DNA of 64,000 bases from Malania oleifera. Its lineage: Eukaryota > Streptophyta > Magnoliopsida > Santalales > Ximeniaceae. The stretch lies in assembly GCF_029873635.1 (NCBI RefSeq), contig NC_080420.1, positions 51,289,457 through 51,353,456 of the forward strand, read 5' to 3'. Positions 43,860 through 55,600 of the stretch are shown here, one piece after another (positions within the stretch are counted from its first letter, which is position 1; each line of letters begins with the position of its first letter). The notes beneath the pieces were generated by a model. That model saw only the letters and a list, made by a program, of their open reading frames with translations, did no database searches and had not been told where the DNA came from. The position numbers and the translations under genes are program-made.

Positions 43860-44795
43860 CAAAAGCTAGAAAATTTAGACATTGAACAAGTCAAAGAAAA
43901 ATAAGATAATAATAAAGAAACTCCAAATGATAATCCTACTAAAAATTATGAATTGCCAAGGGAATAGAAATATGTAAGAAATCATCCCAAAGATCAAATA
44001 ATAGGAGAACCTACTAGAGCAGTAACTACTAGATCATCATTGAAAAACCTATATAATCACTATGCATTCTTATCTCAAGATGAACCCAAAAATATTGAAG
44101 AAGTTTTAAATGATGATTAATGGATAATAGCTATGCAAGAAGAACTGCATCAATTTGAAAGAAATAGAGTATGAAAACTAGTTCCAAGACCCGATGACCA
44201 CTCAATAATAAGAACAAAATGGGTATTTAGGAACAAAAAGGATGGAAGTGGAATAGTTGTAAGAAATAAGGCAAGACTTGTTGCACAAGGATATAATAAA
44301 GAAAAAGGAATAGACTGCGATGAGACTTTTGCTCCCGTAGTAAGAATGGAAGCAATAAGAATGTTGTTAGCATATGCATCACATAACAAATTCAAATTAT
44401 ATCAAATGAATGTAAAAAGTGCCTTCCTAAATGATTTCATAAATGAAGAAGTATATGTAGCACAACCACCGAGCTTTGAAGATATTCAATATCCCGATCA
44501 TGTATTTAAATTGACTAAGGCCTTATATGGTTTGAAACAAACCCTTAGGGATTGGTATGAAAGATTAAATGGATTTTTATTAGAAAATAGATATTCTAGA
44601 GGAAAAGCAGATAGTACATTGTTTATCAAAACTAAGAAGAAAGACATGCTCATTATCCAAATATATGTGGATGACATCATATTTGGTGCAACAAATGAAA
44701 GCTTATGTAAAGAATTCACAAAATGTATGCAAGATGAGTTTGAAATGAGCATGATGGGAGAATTAAACTACTTCCTTGGACTACAAATTAAGTAA
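43860..44795 (+). pseudogene. copia reverse transcriptase (RVT_2)
   Basis: Readable from 44118 with stops at about 44118 and 44172: MQEELHQFERNRV, RTKWVFRNKKDGSG, ARLVAQGYNKEKGIDCDETFAPV. The long open piece 44346-44795 then has YQMNVKSAFLNDFINEEVYV, LTKALYGLKQTLRDWYERL, the catalytic IYVDDIIFGATNESLCKEF and MMGELNYFLGLQIK. YVDD is intact. The RT is close to functional in sequence but is cut by upstream stops and by the stop after LQIK at 44793-44795. Confidence 0.85.
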
Positions 44796-45590
44796 GCAAA
44801 AAATGGAACTTTTATAAATCAATCAAAATATACAAAAGACATGCTGAAGAATTTTGATATGGAAGGAAGTAAGCCCATAGGAACTCCCATTTATATTTCA
44901 ATAAGCCTTGGTAAGGATGAAAAAGGAAAACCCATAGATATGAAATATTATCGAGGCATGATAGGAAGCTTGTTATATTTGACAGCAAGTAGACCAGACA
45001 TAATGTTTAACATTTGCATGTGCGCTTGATTTCTATCCGCTCCCAAAGAATCTCATCAAATAGCTGTTAAAAGAATACTACGATACTTGATAGGAACTCT
45101 AAACCTATGATTATGGTATCCTAAGGACACTAGTTTTGAAATGATTAGTTACTAAGATGCGGATTATGCAGGTTGTAAAATCGATAGAAAAAGTACAATT
45201 CCTAGGACAGGCTCTTGTCTCTTGGTTCTCCAAGAAACAAAATTTCGTAGCACTATCCACAGCTGAAGTTGAGTGTGTAGTAGCTGTGAGTTGTTTTGCA
45301 CAAACCCTATGCATGATACAACAACTAAAATATTATAATTTAGAATATACAACAATTCCAATCAAATGTGATAATACAAGTGCTATAAATATATCGAAAA
45401 ATCCTATATCACATTCAAGAACAAAAGGATTGTGTTCAAAAAGAGGATATATCACTTGAATTTATGAATACAAATGATCAATGGGAGGACGCTTGTACAA
45501 AACCTCTCTCCGAAGAAAGGATTATTTCCATCAAAAGAGAACTTGGATTATTATATAGTAGGGAAGTTGTTTAAGAAGGATTAAGGATGA
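44796..45590 (+). pseudogene. copia RT thumb and RNase H with two deletions
   Basis: 44841-45029 gives MLKNFDMEGSKPIGTPIYI and YYRGMIGSLLYLTASRPDIM. DADYAGCKIDRKS reads at about 45157-45190 but is joined directly to FLGQALVSWFSKKQNFVALS (45205 on), so the STSGTCH segment is deleted. VSCFAQTLCMIQQLK and IKCDNTSAINISKNPISHSR follow in 45157-45459, then a second deletion removes the HIEIRYHF motif. The remainder decays by 45590. Confidence 0.8.
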
Positions 45591-45599
45591 AAACGGAAG

Positions 45600-45985
45600 G
45601 AACTTTGAAAATTTTTAGACTTCAGTCGACTAAACTTCGAAGCTCAGAAGACTGAAAACTGTAGCACTGAAGGTTCAGAAGACTGAACTTGGACTTTAGT
45701 CTTCTAAAGTGCTACTGCTTGTTCAGTTTCCTGCTCCGAAATTCTTCAACTGACTTAACTAAATCTTCAGTCTTCTGAGGTCATAGGGATTATATATTTA
45801 AACTCTTAAAACCTCTAACTTCAGCCTTCTGAACCCTATTCCATCACTCCTCCGAAGCTCACTTTCTCTGTACCCCTCAATCCCCACCAATAACCCCTTG
45901 AAACCTAGGCTCCAAACTCAAGCATACATCATCCCTACGGATTCTAGGGTTTCCTAAACTAAGTTTTTGTTTGTTTTTTGATCAT
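45600..45985 (+). promoter_or_regulatory. LTR-like promoter block between pol and the post-pol ORF (candidate)
   Basis: 45610-45780 repeats agaagactgaa, ttcagtcgacta, cagtcttctgagg and tcttctaaag, the motif set found in this element's own LTRs just before the TATA box. A TATA-like tatatattta sits at 45791-45800, about 20 bp after the block, and a 230-bp leader precedes the post-pol ORF. This would suit an internal promoter; that is inference. Confidence 0.4.
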
Positions 45986-45989
45986 AAAA

Positions 45990-47215
45990 AATTCCTCACA
46001 CAAAGACAACGGCTAACCAAAATACTTTTTTTGGAGAGATGAGCACAACATAAAGAGATGGTTAGTTGCACCTCAAGCTAAGCTTCATTACTGTGCTTCT
46101 CTCTGTTCCACCGATCCTATTCTAGGTAAGATCATAGACACCTCTTTCTTTGATGAGGAATTTCCTCAAATACTTCCAATGTTTAGGGACATAGATTGGT
46201 TCAACTCCGTAATTCATCAAGCCAAAGGCATGTTTCCAAACCTTATCAAAATTTTTTAGGCCAACATGGTTTATGGTGACGGTATTTTATCAACTGAGGT
46301 TCGGGGTAAGAAAATCGTATTAACCCCTTAAATCTTAGCTCCTATTTTAAATATCAGTCCAAGAGAGTTTGAGTATCCTACTTTTGCTTAATCTTGGATC
46401 CTAAGGCAAGAGTTTACCCCTGAAGCATTTTTGCCACTAATCATGGAAAATGAACTGGTGTACTTTGGACATCCCCTATTGTATGAACAACTCATTTTCA
46501 AAGCTCCTACATAAAATTGTTTCATACAACATTTTTCCTAAAACTAGCTCTTTTGATCATCTTTCATACGTCAAGTGCTTTGTGTTATGGTGTCTCCTTA
46601 AAGGCAAGAAAGTCAATTTGGCTAGTCTAATCTTGAAGTGGATGTGGGCCAAACTAAAATCAGCTAGGGTGACTCTTCTCTATCGAGGTGTCTTAAACCT
46701 CATTTTTGCCCAGCTTAATATCTCTACTCCATCTAAATTGTTCATCAAATGCACACGCTGTGATCTCTTTAGTTCCACAACCTTGAAACAAATGGGACAT
46801 GATAAAGGTGATCAAGGTTGGTACTTGAAAGGAGGAAGACCCCAACGGGTACCAACAGTAGCTCCTCCTCCTCCTCCAGCACATAACTAGTGTCCTCCTA
46901 TTGACGCACCTTCCTAGTTTATGTCCTTTTAGAGTGAATTTTCCTCTTTTAGCTAGGATATGAGGTCCAGCCTTTAGAGCCTTCAAGAAAAGGTATCCTC
47001 ACTTGATCAGTGTCTCATCCGGACTGAGGAATATCAGGCTAGCACCTCCCGAGGTGGTGATCTCATGGACACCAGTTCAACCCCTCAGAGTGATGATGAG
47101 GATTCTAAGGAGGGTAGTGATGAGGAAGTGGAAGGTGCTGAGGATGAAGAAGGAAATGAGGAAGAGAAGGATGATGAGGAAACTGAAGACGAAGATGATG
47201 CTGATAGTTAAACTT
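45990..47215 (+). pseudogene. post-pol (env-position) ORF, plant-transposon-protein type, acidic C-terminus
   Basis: Located where SIRE-type copia elements carry their extra ORF. One frame reads KRWLVAPQAKLHYCASL, DTSFFDEEFPQILPMFRDID and ILNISPREFEYPTF. It shifts near 46450 to an open 146-codon frame (46450-46890) with LLHKIVSYNIFPKTSSFDHL, SYVKCFVLWCLLKGKKVNLA and LYRGVLNLIFAQLNISTP, resembling the plant 'putative transposon protein' domain, then Pro-rich APPPPPAHN. The final part (47040-47210) in another frame is a run of Glu/Asp ending in DADS and a stop. No transmembrane segment or signal peptide is evident, so an envelope function is not supported by sequence here. Three internal stops. 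Confidence 0.6.
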
Positions 47216-47766
47216 TAGGATTTTTATGATGTATTCAGTTGCTGAACCTTAGTCTTTTTGGATGTATTCAGTACTTTTGGTGTAAAACACTACGTTTGTA
47301 TGTTACTTTGCTTGTATTTTCTTTGCTTGCCAATGCTTGTCTTATGACTTTTTGATTCTACCCCTTGATTCTTTTTGAATGATGTCAAAGGGGGAAAAAA
47401 TATTGTAAGCAAAGATGTATTGTGAAAGCTACTAATATGCATTTTGAGAAAAATATGGATTATGATCTTCTTTGAACCATATTTGAATATGTTCAAATAT
47501 GAAATATGAATGAATGTTATGTTAAACCATATTTCATAGCTCACTACAAATGCTATGTTGAAATATAGAGGATTGTGTGTGTGTACGTATGCTTGATATA
47601 CATGTTTGGCGTTCATATGCTTAAATTGAGATTTTCCTTGAACTTTATTATATTTGATATTATCACTTTTCAAAATTATTAAAAGGAATGCTTACTGTAA
47701 AGGGGAGCCTTTTCAAAGGAACCTTCATCTTTGCTCCTTGTTTGTTATCATCAAAAAGGGGGAGAA
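47216..47766 (+). other. post-ORF region and polypurine tract
   Basis: A/T-rich, no coding frame. A purine tract tcaaagggggaaaaaa lies at about 47385-47402 and the functional one, aaaaagggggagaa, at 47753-47766 directly before the LTR. Confidence 0.65.
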
Positions 47767-49641
47767 GGTTGGCCTAACATGGCTTTTCAATCTTATTTTG
47801 ATGATAACAAATAAAGGATGATTTAATGTGTTGGTTAAATGGTGATGTTTCAGGAAAGACGAGATTCAAAAGAAAAGAAATGGAAAGATCAAGGACTTAA
47901 AAGGCTACATTCATACGAAGAGTGATCCAAAAGATGCTCAAGCGACACCAACATGAGTAAAGTGCATGTGGAAACTTAAAGCTAACTCAAGCTCAAGTCA
48001 AAAGGGACATAAGGCAAAATACCATGGAAGACTTGACGATTAGAGTTTTAGGCTTTAAGAACAATATTGTAAGTATTTCATGTTTAAATATCTCACGAAT
48101 TATTTTGAAGCTCTTTAGGGGTAATTATGGATTTAGAGACCTTATTTCAACTTCAAGAAAATTCTTTATAAGTAATCAAAGAAAGATAGCAACGAATTTT
48201 TGGGAACTAAAATGAAAAATCATAAAAGTGACTGCTCATAAGATTGAACTATTGCTTTAGACGACAGAAGTTTAACTTCAGTATACTAAAGAATTTTTTC
48301 AGAAGACTAAAGAATAAGTTCAATCTTCTGAAGTTTTTCTTGAAGGAATATAGAAGAGGCAGTACACCCTCAGAAGACTGAACCCTCAGTTCAGTCGTCT
48401 GACCTTATATCCAGACTAAATTTTTCAGTGTTTTAAGGTACTTCAGAAGATTGAACCTGATACTTCAGTCTACTAAACACTGTTAACAACTATTTTTTAA
48501 AATGTTTTAAAACCCAAATAAAAATTTCTTGTGCCCCAAAATTTATGAAAACTTAGGAAATACTCCAAGTAATCTTAGGCAACACGAAATTACTTTTGAA
48601 AGCCTATAATACATGGTTTTAGCAAATTAAACTTATCAAGAAATTCAAAATCTGTTCATAAGCTGAAAGTCTTACTGCTCTCTCTTGCTCTCATCCTTGC
48701 ACAACTGATTTACTGAGATTTCTAAAAGTGCTGATCATTCTACACTAAGTTCTAATTGTTAATTCTCATATGGAGAAGGAACTTGGTGAAATCTTACTTG
48801 AGCTTCATTCTATTTCACTTTGATATTTGAATATTGAAGTATATTAGTGCTATTAAGTTGTATAAATCTGCTCTTTGTGAGAGTGTTATTGTATGCAGAG
48901 ATTATTTCTTGTATTCTTGCAGTGTATTGATGATTCCAAGTTGTTGGATCATTGCACTAAGCATGGGGTATCGCTTGAAGAGGGATCTCTACCTTTAAAA
49001 AGGGAATTGTAATGGTTTGCTCTGCCTTGAAAGGAGTGTACTAGTGGAATCCTTGGGTGGTATTAGCCCAAGGCGAGGACGTAGACTGGGGATAAGCTGA
49101 ATCTCATCAAAATCTCGATGTCTCTCTTTATCTACTCTTTATTTTTAGCTTGTATATGCACTGTGCTATGTGTATGCAAAGTGCCGGAAGTTGAAAAAAA
49201 AAACTGAGATTAAAAGAAGGCTCTTAATATAGAAAGTACGTCTTGATTAGACTTTTGTGGAAACCCCAAAGGGAGTACATTGTTTAATCGTGTGCGGAAA
49301 TCTTAGTTAAGAGAGTGCAAACAATTTCATTCAATAAAGGGCTTACAAATATTCACATGGCTACAAACAAGCAAATATCTTGCATTCTTGCAAAAACCGA
49401 AATTACCAAAGAGCTGCATACGGTTTGGTATTTTGTTGATCGATTATTTTAGTTTTTGGTTGGTTGTTGGATTGCTTAAGTTTTGTTTGCTTGTGTTGTG
49501 ATTGGTTTGTGAGTTGATTTAAAAATCTTTGCTATGTGTTTGATAAATTAACAAAAGGTTAAATATTTCATAAAAAATAACTAAAATTTTGATAACCCAA
49601 TTCCCCCCCCCCCCCCTCTTAGGCTAACTCCTTCACTTTCA
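47767..49641 (+). repeat. 3' LTR of the inner SIRE-type copia
   Basis: 1875 bp, from ggttggcctaacatgg (first base changed from t) to ccttcactttca. Collinear with the 5' LTR throughout, including the block at 48240-48480 and a poly-C run (49603-49616) where the 5' LTR has six C. Confidence 0.9.
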
Positions 49642-49958
49642 GAAGCTTCTACTGGAAATGAGAGGTACCCCTCTTAAAGCTTGTGTTCATTGTTTGGCCA
49701 ATAAGCAACATAAAGCTCCCTTATGTAAAAAGTTTGTTACTAAAAAAAAAATCTAGTTTTCTAGATTTAATACATTATGATATATATGGTCCTTTGAAAA
49801 TTAAGTCTCATGGTGGTGTACTTTATTTTGTTACTTTTTTGTTCAAGAAAAGTTGAGCTTACACTTTAAAAACTAAAAATCAAGTTTTAGATGTGTTTAA
49901 GAATTTTCATTTCAATGTTGAAAGGGAGACTGGAAAGAACGTGAAACGTGTGCACTCG
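49642..49958 (+). pseudogene. outer copia continued: pre-integrase and integrase start
   Basis: Directly after the inner element: VHCLANKQHKAPLCKKF (the CxxC-like zinc motif completing the His motif before 39034), FLDLIHYDIYGPLKIKSHGG and LYFVTFLFKKS (integrase start), then FNVERETGKNVKRVHS up to 49958. The next residue should be the integrase second Asp; instead the Tekay LTR begins. Target sequence there is actcg (49954-49958). Confidence 0.8.
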
Positions 49959-50227
49959 TGTAATGCCCCAACCTGCCATGTAGAAAATCGAACCCAAAAA
50001 ATAAAAGAAATAAATAAGAAAAGAAGAAAAGAATTTGAAATAGGAAAAGTAGCAGGGTTCTGTGTCTCGTCAAAGAAGTTCAGGCATCGTCGACGAAAAT
50101 ATCCCAAACAACAGAAATTTCAGGCTTAGGGTTCGTCGACAAACCCCTTTTTTCGTTGACGAACATCCTTTTGTAATTCTTCAATGAAGGCTAAATTTCG
50201 TGAATCAATGTGACCAGGTCAATGGCC

Positions 50228-50234
50228 TATAAAT
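50228..50234 (+). promoter_or_regulatory. LTR TATA box
   Basis: GGCCTATAAATTG directly after the palindromic block; decayed to gcctaaaaattg in the 3' LTR at 57691. Confidence 0.6.
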
Positions 50235-50267
50235 TGATTTTTAAGTTACTTCTTCATTAAGAAATTA

Positions 50268-50268
<1 letters not shown>

Positions 50269-50310
<42 letters not shown>

Positions 50311-50320
50311 TCTCTCTCTC
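50269..50320. repeat. (CT)n microsatellite in the 5' LTR
   Basis: About 25 CT units with two interruptions; the 3' LTR has a longer run at 57735-57818. Confidence 0.95.
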
Positions 50321-51014
50321 TAAAACCACGCCCCCACCCCTTCTCTATACAAAATTTTTCCATTCATCGCCCGAATCAATGATTGAAAGTTACCACGAGG
50401 ATCTAGGTATGTTTCTCTATAATTCTAGCAGAGTGAATTTTTGAATAGAGTCTATCCAGACATCACCCCAAAGTCGAGGTAAGGGTAGAAATGTGCTATT
50501 TGTCTAGCATATAACTAGTTAAAGGGGGTGTATGGACCTAGGAATGTTTAATGGTTACTAATCTGGGATTTGAGTTGATTAAACTAGGGAAATGTGTTTT
50601 CGGGGTTTTGGCGTCCATATCACCATAGGGTGGGCTTTAGGAGCATTGTAAGAACTCTCTCTCAATAAACAGGTAAGGGGATTAAGTTAAGTCAGGATTT
50701 TTCTAAAGTTGAACTGATTAAACTGCTATATATGTATATTTATGTTTTAAGTTGTTATTACGAAAACGAACCATTCAAAATGGATTTTTCAAAACTAGGA
50801 TATATGATATCGTATTTTGAGTAAAAATGAATGGTAGAAAGTTTGGTTTAACCTTATAACTAAATATACTGTTTTTCTTGGTTACCTATAGGCTATGTTC
50901 AAAATATTGAAATCGTGTGTCAGATGAATGTTATTTTGGGGGTTATTGTATAATCAATTTTGTGAATGTTTGCGAAATATTCAAACTATTTGTGAAAAAT
51001 ACAGGTATTTTGTA

Positions 51015-51225
51015 TAGCAGCTGTGAGCCAAGATGTATATGACGGCCAGGGACTGGGATTTTAATTAGCGGCTATGAGCCAAGATGTATAAGATGGTCGA
51101 GGGCCGGGATTTTAATTAGCGGCTGTGAGCCGAGATGCTTATGATAGCTGGGGGCATGGATGTTTTTTAGTGGCTCTAAACCAAGTTGTATATGACGGTT
51201 GGGGGCTGGTTTTTATAATACAATA
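51015..51225 (+). repeat. 51-bp tandem repeat, 4 copies, in the 5' LTR
   Basis: tag[c/t][a/g]gct..gag/aaaccaag starts at 51015, 51066, 51117 and 51168, each exactly 51 bp apart. The 3' LTR has the same four at 59256, 59307, 59358 and 59409. Confidence 0.9.
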
Positions 51226-52192
51226 GGTTTTATATGAAATGAGTTTGAAATACAAATTTTATTACTTAAATTACATGATATGCTTTAGGAACCCTGAGGA
51301 CCAATTATGTTATGAGAATGGTGTCGTTGCTAGAGATTCAGTGTTTGGCCATGTGCGCCCACACTACTCTGGATAGAAGTGTAGGGTGGTTTCAACCGAT
51401 TAGCCTCAGTAGAGGGTGTACCTTCCCTAGGATCCGAACCAGGAAGTGGTAAGGAAATCAGACACCCGCATCTAGTTAGGGATGCCTACAGACGTATTTA
51501 GCAGATGAATGATTTGACTTTTTCTGGGTTGATCCCCTAGGTCTTAGTCCAACCTTCGGGCTGTACAACATGTACCATGGGGGAAGTAAATGGTGTTTAG
51601 TCTTAAGGAACGTCTTTTATGCATATCTGTAGATTTATGTAAATGAACTATTTACTGAACTGTTTATACGATGGAAATGAGATGAGTATTTTCAACTATG
51701 TAAAGTGAGTTCAATGTAAATTAGCTATTTAGGATTATATAGAGGATAGATGTTTTCTATAAACACTAAATGCATGCTGACCACACACTGATGTTAACTT
51801 AATCTTCCTTACTGAGAAGTGTCTCGCCTTAATATACAAATTATCTTTTCAGGACCATCTCGAGGTTGAGTTTAGAGAACTTCGGGGCGGGGTGATAGCC
51901 AGCTTGTTTTTGTGAGTATCAATAAGAACTTTATTGTATTTAAGTTGGGTTTGAAGCCCTTGAGTATGTAGTATGGGTGTATGGACTGAGTTAGTCTTCA
52001 GTATTGTGCTACAGTTTGTATTATGAGCATTGGGTAACTTTGATGCATATTAGTAACATAGAACACTAGTAATGAATTACGGAGAATATTTTATGTATTT
52101 CTGCTGCATTTAAATGATGATTATGGTGTCAGGGACACAAATGTCATTAATGTAGCACCCTGGGCCCACGTGGCGGGTCAGGGCCTTACAAG

Positions 52193-52205
52193 TGGTATTA
52201 AAGCC
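52193..52205 (+). other. degenerate primer-binding site
   Basis: TGGTATTAAAGCC two bases after the LTR, from TGGTATCAGAGCC. Confidence 0.7.
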
Positions 52206-52604
52206 TAGGTTTGCTAGGTTCTGCAGACTTAGATGATTAAAGATTACCAAAGTATAGGTTGAGATAGGATAAGAGTGGGTAGGTTGAGTGAGTCTTAGTT
52301 TGGAAGCTTAGAGGCAGAGATTTTTTGACGGTCTTCTGTGTTTTTCTAGAATGACGATTTCAGGAAAAGTATGTTAAATCCATCGATGGTTTCGTTATTG
52401 GGTTGTTTGACTGGAACTCAAAAATTTAGGTTACGATGTTAGGATGCATGAGTATGTGCATAGTGTCAATGTTATGGATAAAAGTGGGTACCTTGACGAC
52501 TTTGTAGCATAATTGTGCAAATGATCCCTTTAACTGCAAACTCATATGTTTTATTATTAGTTATTCTATACTTGCATCAATCATGATAAATGTGGAATTT
52601 CTAA

Positions 52605-53600
52605 GTGAGTTCCTATCGTGTCTTTAGGATGGATCCCAAGGGAAAGGATATCATGACAGGAGGGGAAAATCATGTGGATACCTCCAATGAAGATGGCATC
52701 GATGCCTTGGCAGTATTGCGCAGTATAGCAGGGCGACTAGGAAGGAAACCCGGAGGGATTACAAAGAGCAGGATCGGCTATCGGGTGATAAGGGTTGCAT
52801 GTTCTAGCCATTTACCCAGGCGAGTTTGCTAGCGTTTTTAGGAGGAGTGAATCTGATTGTAGCTGAAGATTGCGTTCTGAAGATAAAGGAGCTTTTAGGT
52901 GTGCTAGAGTGCATAAAGGAATAGAAAGTGCATTTTGCCACCTTTAAATTGGTGGGGGAAGCAAAGAGATGGTGGAGATCAGTAAAACTAGTGGAAGAAT
53001 ATCCCCCAAGACAAGCATATATTACCTGGAGTCATTTCAAGGAGGTTTTCTTCGACAGATACTTCCCCATTGTCACCCGAGAGGTGAAGACAGAGGAATT
53101 CCTACATTTGTCCAGCGGCCCATGACTGTGAAGCAGTATGTGTCTAGGTTTGTGGAGCTATCCCATTTCGCTCTGCACATGGTCCCAGATGAGCCAAAGA
53201 AGGCTAGGATGTTTGAGAGAGGTTTTAGGTAGGGTGTACGCACACAAGTGGTGGCGTTATTGACTTAGAAATTCTTTAAGCTAAAGGACAGGGTCAAGGA
53301 AGTCAAGGCTAGTATTCAAGAGGGGGGTAGAGTAGCAAACCAGAAAAAAAAAAAAAAAGGCCCTTGCCTCAGGGGTTTCAGCCTAGCAATAGCTAGAGTT
53401 CATGGAGGTAGCCTGGTAATTTTAAGGGCCAGCGAAAGGAGATGGGATCTCAAGCCCCTCAGAGGAATTCTCAACATTCTACCTATCCTAGATGCCATAA
53501 GAGGCATTGGGGTGAGTGTAGGGCTGGATCAGCTGGTTGTTATAGGTGCAGTGGGGCAGGACATCAGGCGCGAGACTATCACGTGACATTGAACTATGCA
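52605..53600 (+). pseudogene. gag: gypsy gag with CCHC knuckle
   Basis: 52605-52832 includes MDPKGKDIMTGGENHVDT. 52928-53125 has FATFKLVGEAKRWWRSVKLV and ITWSHFKEVFFDRYFP, the Retrotrans_gag core. A frameshift at about 53105 moves to TVKQYVSRFVELSHFALHMV and PKKARMFERGF. The knuckle region (53490-53580) reads RCHKRHWGEC and CYRCSGAGHQARDY; in the second the last Cys is Tyr. An A-run of 15 at 53343 may cause another shift. Confidence 0.8.
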
Positions 53601-53669
53601 CCTCCATAGTATCAGTATGAGGGAGGTAATTAGGCACCCCGAGGTGATAATCAGAGGTGCACCACCTAG

Positions 53670-54066
53670 GTGTGGATGTATTCCATGGCTCCGGATGACG
53701 TAGAGCATGCAAAAGATGTGGTTATAGGTAACATTTATATGCTTTCAAATAAAATTTTTGTGTTCTTTGATTCAGGTGTGACGCACTCTTTTATGTCTCA
53801 AAGATTTATTAAACTATGTGGGGGTAGAAACACAACCATTAGGTATCAAGTTAGTTGTGATCACACCGACAAGGTTAGTGGTGGTGTGTAACAACGTAAT
53901 TAGGGATCAGCTAGTGGAGATTCAAGGGAGAAGGTTACCTGCTAGTTTAATTGTCTTTGATATGCATGGATTCGACATTATTCTAGGGATGGACTTGCTA
54001 GCATCTAGCTATGTGAATATATATTGTTGCAGGAAGGAGGTAATGTTCAAACCCCCAAGGGAGTAG
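53670..54066 (+). pseudogene. gypsy aspartic protease
   Basis: FVFFDSGVTHSFMSQRFIKL (active site DSG intact) in 53670-53891, then a frameshift at about 53820. PASLIVFDMHGFDIILGMDLLA follows in 53818-54066, the ILGMDW-type flap and C-terminal motif. A stop at 54064 separates it from RT. Confidence 0.8.
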
Positions 54067-55600
54067 GAATTTAAATTTTTTGGGTCATGTGTGCACTCTG
54101 CACCATATATCCTTTCAGTGATGCAGACAAGAAGGTTACTTTTGGAGGGTTGGTAGGGGTACCTGGCATGTGTGAAAGAAGCACCAAAGGAAGCACTGAA
54201 GCTGGAGGATATCCTAGTGATAAGGGAGTTATCAGATGTTTTTCCCGAGGACTTATCGGGATTGTCACCAGATCGTGAGGTGGAATTCTCCATTGAGTTA
54301 ACTCCAGGGATGGCATCAATTTCCGAGGCTCCATTCCAAATGGCTCCGGCTGAGCAAAAGGAGCTAAAGGAGCAGCTACATGAACTTTTGGACAATGGTT
54401 TTATCAAACTGAGCGTTTCACGCTAAGGAGCGCTAGTGTTTTTCATAAAGAAAAAGGATGGGTCAATGAGGATATGCATCGACTACAAGGAGATTAATAA
54501 GGTGACAGTGAAGAATAAGTACATGTTACCTCGTATTGTTGACCTGTTTGACCAGATGAAGGGCACTTAGGTTTTCTCTAAGATCGATCTGCATTCCGGG
54601 TATCATTAGTTGAAGGTGAAATCAGAGGATGTATCGAAGATAAATTTTCGAACTCGATATGGCCATTATGAATTTTAAGTTATGCCGGTCGGTTTAACGA
54701 ATATGCTTGTAGCATTTATGGACCTAACGAATAGGGTGTTCCACAAGTACTTAAATCAATTCATGATGGTGTTCATCGATGACATCTTGGTTTATTCGAG
54801 GAGTCCTACAAAGCATGAAGCTCATTTGAGGTTGGTACTTTAGGTGCTCAGAGAAAAGAGGTTATTTGCTAAATTTAAGAAATGTGAGTTCTAGTTAGAA
54901 CAAGTTGCATTTCAAAGTCATGTAATGTATATGGAAGCGATTTCAGTGGACCCAAGCAAAGTAGAGGTAGTAGTTGATTAGGCGAGACCGAAGAACGTGC
55001 ATGAGATTAGAAGTTTCTTGTGTCTAGTAGGGTATTATCGCTGGTTCGTCGAGGGTTTCTCTAGGCTATTAGGTCCTTTGACATAGCTTACAAGGAAGAA
55101 TAGCAAGTTTGAGTGGACTAGTGAGTGTGAATAAAGCTTCTATGAATTGAAACAGCAACTAGTCACAACCCTAGTATTGACCATACCATCTGGGGATGGT
55201 GGATTTGTATTCTATAGTGACACATCTCAGAAAGGACTTGGGTGTGTGATGCAACAAGGAATGGTTATCGCATATGCTTCTCGACAACTCAAGGAGTACG
55301 AGAAGAACTATCCTACGCACGACATGGAGCTGGCAGCAATAGTGTATGCATTAAAGATTTGGAGGCAATACCTATATGGTAAAATATGCGAGATCTTTAT
55401 AGATCACAAGAGACTTTAATACTTTTTCACCTATAAATAATTGAACATGAGGCAAAGGAGATGGCTTGAGTTGATTAAGGACTACGACTGTACCATTAGT
55501 TACCAACCATAAAGGGAAATATGGTAGCTGATGCTTTGAGCTGTAAGTCGGTGGGTGTGTCAGTTTCAACGATTGTGGCATAACATCATATCATAATGGA
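54067..55600 (+). pseudogene. gypsy reverse transcriptase and RNase H
   Basis: 54172-54426 has LSDVFPEDLSGLSPDREVEF and LKEQLHELLDNGFIKLSVS. After a stop: [69 protein letters not shown] and the catalytic [13 protein letters not shown] (both Asp kept). RNase H in 55147-55419 has [20 protein letters not shown] and [19 protein letters not shown]. Stops are frequent (54424, 54568, 54607, 54676, 54841, 54892, 54978, 55087 and others), mostly TGG-to-TAG/TGA or CAG-to-TAG. Confidence 0.85.

Larger units (their letters stand above)
39035..49641 (+). mobile_element. near-complete SIRE/Maximus-type copia inserted in the outer copia
   Basis: Two long LTRs (39035-40937 and 47767-49641), PBS, gag, protease, integrase, RT, RNase H, a post-pol ORF and a purine tract are all present in order. 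Flanks gaagt (39030-39034) and gaagc (49642-49646) are the 5-bp target duplication with one change. Host copia sequence is continuous across the insertion (pre-integrase zinc motif). Stops and frameshifts, and internal deletions in integrase and RNase H, make it inactive. Confidence 0.9.
49959..52190 (+). repeat. 5' LTR of the Tekay-like element
   Basis: 2232 bp, tgtaatgcccc to ..gggccttaca (TGTAA/TTACA ends). The 3' LTR lacks the first 20 bp between two tgta repeats. Includes a block of ttcgtcgacga / cgtcgacaaac / cgttgacgaac motifs (50080-50200), a TATA box at 50228-50234, a (CT)n run (50269-50320) and a 51-bp tandem repeat (51015-51225). Confidence 0.85.

Noticed and set aside
47290-47673. 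127-codon minus-strand frame
   Set aside because: A/T-rich post-ORF region of the SIRE-type element; low-complexity composition, opposite strand to the element's genes.
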